Source of the DNA: Magnetococcus sp. PR-3
GTDB lineage: Bacteria; Pseudomonadota; Magnetococcia; Magnetococcales; Magnetococcaceae
Length of the DNA stretch: 64,000 bases
NCBI RefSeq assembly: GCF_036689865.1
Contig: NZ_JBAHUQ010000014.1
Span: 62,001 to 126,000 of the forward strand
Reading direction: 5' to 3'
Position 1 is the first letter of the stretch; each line of letters starts with the position of its first letter. Below, piece after piece: positions 61,710-64,000 of this stretch. The notes beneath the pieces are model-generated. The model was not told where the DNA came from. It made no database searches and saw nothing but the letters and a program-made list of their open reading frames with translations. Position numbers and translations under genes: made by a program.

Positions 61710-63251
61710 TTAAGAATCTTCCTCATCCTTGGGAATAAAGCGTGCAAAGCGAATGCCCACACCCCCACTGTTTTGCAGTTCTAAAGCATCAACCTTCGCT
61801 TGGTTTCGGCGGGCCGAACGGCAGGCTTTGGCGTTACTGCGGAAGCTCCCGCCACGGCGCACATGAATACCCTCGCGGGTTGGGTTGGCCGGGCCTGTAG
61901 GGTTGGTGACCGCGGTTGAGCTGTAGAGGGAGTAGTGATCTGAAACCCACTCCCAAACCAGCCCTAGCATGTCATGAAATCCCCAAGGGTTGGGTTTTTT
62001 GGTGCCAACAGGTTGGATCTCACCTCCCGAATTGGTAACCATCCAGGTGTAATCTTCAAGCCGTTGTTTTTTATCTTTAGGGTCAAAGAAGCAACGCCAC
62101 TGCGTACCCGCTCGGCAGGCAAACTCCCACTCCGCTTCTGTGGGAATACGCAGGCGTGAACCACCGCCACCCAGCATGACCAGTTTGTCCATAAAGGTTT
62201 GGAGCTCTTCATAAACAATGGTGTCAGCCGGTAGTTGTGGTGGTTTTTCTTTATCACCAGGGGAGGCCGGGGTGCCTGCCATACGAGGGCCGCCTTCCAT
62301 CACCATCTGCCACTGTGGCAAGGTGAGGGGGAATTTGCTTAACCAAAACCCATCCAGAGTAACTTGGTGGGTGGGGCCTTCATCTTTTTGGCGGCCAGGT
62401 TCGCTGTCAGGGCTGCCCATGATGAACTCTCCACCAGGTACCCAGATAAACTCCATCCCTGTGACCGGTTCAATCCAGTTTTCTTGGCGGACCAGCGTAG
62501 CAGCTTGAGCGGGGACAGCTTCATTACCCTCGGCCTTACTGCTACCCATGCCGAAGATGGGGTCATCGTCAAAGCTTGGTTCAGGTGGTGGGGGTGGGCT
62601 GTACTCTTGTAGAACCTGATCTAACTCTGCTCGGGATATGCCGGTCCAGCCCGCTTTTTTGATCAGATGAATCATGGCTTGATCCATCTTGGGGTGGGGG
62701 GGCTTATCGCAAATGGCTTCTGCTTTGGGGATCAGCCCACGGAGCGCGTCCAATTTTTTGTTGGTCTGGCTCTGACGGTTTTTATTCAGCTTTTGTGCGG
62801 CGGCTCCTGTTGACTGTGCATCGCGCTGAAAAACCCCCTGCAGAAGGTTCATGGCATCGCCAACGCTCTCCGGTTTCAGTTCAAAGGCTTTGAACTGTGC
62901 GGGTTCAGCAGCCCCTTCGGCGCGATAAAAGCAGCGCCAAATACGACCATCTGTGAGCATATGGAAAGGGGCTTGGGGGTCTAGCGTCGGGCGAATGTTT
63001 TTATCCACACTGCCCTGCGGGTGAACTTCCACCGTGCATGAGGTCTGATTTTCTAATTTTAAAAGAAAACCTGGGAACGGGTTGCCACTTCCATCGGTCT
63101 GAGGATGAACGCACTCCACCTCCATGGGGTTTTCCGTGGCCCAGCCCAAGCTTTTTAACAAGGGGCCGACCAGGGAAAAATGGATTTGCGCCGGGTTTTT
63201 GAAAGCCCGTTTGGCTTGTAGTTTAAAAATATTGGTCAAAAGGTCTTTCAA
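61710..63251 (-). CDS. FGE/SUMF1-type domain protein with HsdR-N-like N-terminus
   Basis: 513 residues from a TTG start at 63251 (no good ribosome site). The N-terminal ~150 residues (IHFSLVGPLLKSLGW, TVEVHPQGSVDKNIRPT, PFHMLTDGRIWRCFYR) resemble the HsdR-N type nuclease-like fold, but I cannot see the catalytic D..E.K set. A helical linker with a Pro-rich segment (YSPPPPPEPSFDDD) follows. From about 265 there is an FGE-sulfatase/SUMF1-type domain: FIWVPGGEFIMGSPDSE, THQVTLDGFWLSKFPLT, RLRIPTEAEWEFACRAG, GLVWEWVSDHY, and HVRRGGSFRSNAKACRSARRN. Such domains occur in regulators and in bacterial conflict proteins. Enzymatic activity cannot be judged; the copper-site Cys of true FGE are not obvious. 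Confidence 0.8.
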   Translation of the reverse strand: MKDLLTNIFKLQAKRAFKNPAQIHFSLVGPLLKSLGWATENPMEVECVHPQTDGSGNPFPGFLLKLENQTSCTVEVHPQGSVDKNIRPTLDPQAPFHMLTDGRIWRCFYRAEGAAEPAQFKAFELKPESVGDAMNLLQGVFQRDAQSTGAAAQKLNKNRQSQTNKKLDALRGLIPKAEAICDKPPHPKMDQAMIHLIKKAGWTGISRAELDQVLQEYSPPPPPEPSFDDDPIFGMGSSKAEGNEAVPAQAATLVRQENWIEPVTGMEFIWVPGGEFIMGSPDSEPGRQKDEGPTHQVTLDGFWLSKFPLTLPQWQMVMEGGPRMAGTPASPGDKEKPPQLPADTIVYEELQTFMDKLVMLGGGGSRLRIPTEAEWEFACRAGTQWRCFFDPKDKKQRLEDYTWMVTNSGGEIQPVGTKKPNPWGFHDMLGLVWEWVSDHYSLYSSTAVTNPTGPANPTREGIHVRRGGSFRSNAKACRSARRNQAKVDALELQNSGGVGIRFARFIPKDEEDS

Positions 63252-63440
63252 GGTCTCTATCCGTCTATTTAGGATCCTGTTTTGCCATTCTCCTGCAAAC
63301 AGCCTACCATACCCATGGTCTGGGGGGGAGCGGTGACGATAAATAATTCTGGTTCAGTTTTGTGATAATGCAAGATTGAACGCCTATGATGATGATTGCA
63401 GTAGCTGTTTAGGCGCTGCTCTGTATGAAGGATTTGGTTG

Positions 63441-64000
63441 ATGACTGAGCAAAATGGTGATGAGAATCGGGGCATCTTTAACATCCAAGTTGCCCGTGGC
63501 AAGGAGTTTGCCCAGGAAAAAGGGTTGGCGGAAGAGGCAGAAGAGGGTGGGCGTTCTCCCGAAGAAGATTGGGCGATTAACGTCAATGCGGTGACTCAGC
63601 TCTCTAAGGCTGGTCAGTGGGAGCGAGTCTTTGACACCCTGGTTTACCTCTCTACCCGTGAGAGCAACCCAAAAGTGCATGCAGCCATGGGGCAGCGTAT
63701 CTGGGTAGCACTAAAGGCAGAGATCGATATTCTGGATGTCACCACCTCCCTCTCTGCCTTACAAACCATGTTGGGCGAAAAGCATATTTTAGCGGGGCCT
63801 TTGGCTTCGTTGGCTAACTTAGTCTGCCAGAATAAAGGTTTAGAAGATCCAGAGCATCCTATTGCGGTCAATCAAGTTCAACAGATGTTTGAACTGGCTG
63901 CTAAAGAGGGGGCAGGTGTTGAAGGAGAAGAGGCCTTTAAAGCTTGGGTGGCGGACAATAAGTTGGACCAGCCTGATCACTTTATCCCGTTTGTCATGGA
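63441..64000 (+). CDS. Unknown protein, C-terminus cut by window edge
   Basis: An open frame from ATG 63441 (AAGGA 8-9 bp upstream) to the window end, 186 codons so far. It begins MTEQNGDENRGIFNIQVARG and becomes acidic and helical: a polar acidic stretch (QEKGLAEEAEEGGRSPEED) and then repeated helices (NAVTQLSKAGQWERVFDTLVYL, SLSALQTMLGEKH). The helical part may be an all-alpha repeat fold. No family recognised. It is divergent from the FGE-domain gene with a 190-bp gap. Coding is supported by length and normal codon usage. Confidence 0.7.
   Translation, partial: MTEQNGDENRGIFNIQVARGKEFAQEKGLAEEAEEGGRSPEEDWAINVNAVTQLSKAGQWERVFDTLVYLSTRESNPKVHAAMGQRIWVALKAEIDILDVTTSLSALQTMLGEKHILAGPLASLANLVCQNKGLEDPEHPIAVNQVQQMFELAAKEGAGVEGEEAFKAWVADNKLDQPDHFIPFVM

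Noticed and set aside
61710-62000. FGE-type C-terminus as a variable region of a diversity-generating retroelement
   Set aside because: There is no reverse transcriptase, template repeat or accessory gene in the visible window, and the codon pattern shows no obvious adenine-directed variation.
1-64000. CRISPR arrays, rRNA and tRNA genes, insertion sequences
   Set aside because: No regularly spaced short repeats, rRNA sequence, cloverleaf with TTCGA-type arm or transposase with terminal repeats was found.

Overview
The window looks like a free-living, microaerobic, redox-sensing Gram-negative proteobacterium. The evidence is lipoprotein and LolA genes, MltF, a plsX-fabH lipid cluster, FNR-type control, multihaem cytochrome c, several haemerythrin proteins and many c-di-GMP proteins. 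Gene content and coding style remind me most of magnetotactic cocci (Magnetococcus-like); that is memory-based inference, and no magnetosome gene is visible. I see no rRNA, tRNA, CRISPR array or intact insertion sequence. The only mobile-type gene is a lone tyrosine recombinase.

Layout. 0-5 kb: truncated bacteriohaemerythrin, double HD/HD-GYP protein, and a lipoprotein / M48 peptidase / lipoprotein operon. 4.8-14 kb: RhlE helicase, ten-haem-motif cytochrome followed at once by a hybrid histidine kinase, small HMA-like protein, pyruvate phosphate dikinase. 14-25 kb: SLC13/RCK-C transporter, Cache protein, rpmF-plsX-fabH with a structured rpmF-plsX spacer, MltF with a degenerate ~80-bp repeat array at its end, and a divergent pair (NnrS-like membrane protein and DUF2249-haemerythrin protein) sharing a textbook FNR-type site. 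25-38 kb: HPP/TetR pair with operator repeats, CbpA-like DnaJ, Mfd, two tandem cytidylate-kinase-like genes, a second hybrid kinase, methyltransferases, degenerate GGDEF protein, GloB. 38-52 kb: xerD/SDR/CaCA exchanger, MBL hydrolase, glycosyltransferase, an unusual promoter plus ~340-nt hairpin-rich leader before an unknown gene, haemerythrin-PilZ fusion, LolA, YajQ, RimO, RarA, CrcB, integrase. 52-55 kb: nitroreductase, 2OG-Fe(II) oxygenase, LysR.

The most interesting locus is 55.6-61.6 kb. It is a tightly overlapping operon encoding a cytosolic group-2a-like [NiFe] hydrogenase (small subunit, a 26-codon coupled ORF, large subunit, maturation protease). Its last gene fuses an N-terminal Rieske [2Fe-2S] domain to coiled coil, PAS domains, intact GGDEF (with I-site) and intact EAL. 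This suggests that H2 oxidation could feed electrons directly into a c-di-GMP synthesising/degrading enzyme. The small subunit also has Asp where ordinary hydrogenases have a proximal-cluster Cys. The window ends with an FGE/SUMF1-type protein and a truncated unknown gene.

c-di-GMP (HD-GYP, degenerate GGDEF, PilZ, YajQ, GGDEF-EAL) and O2/NO/redox sensing (three haemerythrins, cytochrome, FNR site, Rieske) are the recurring themes.
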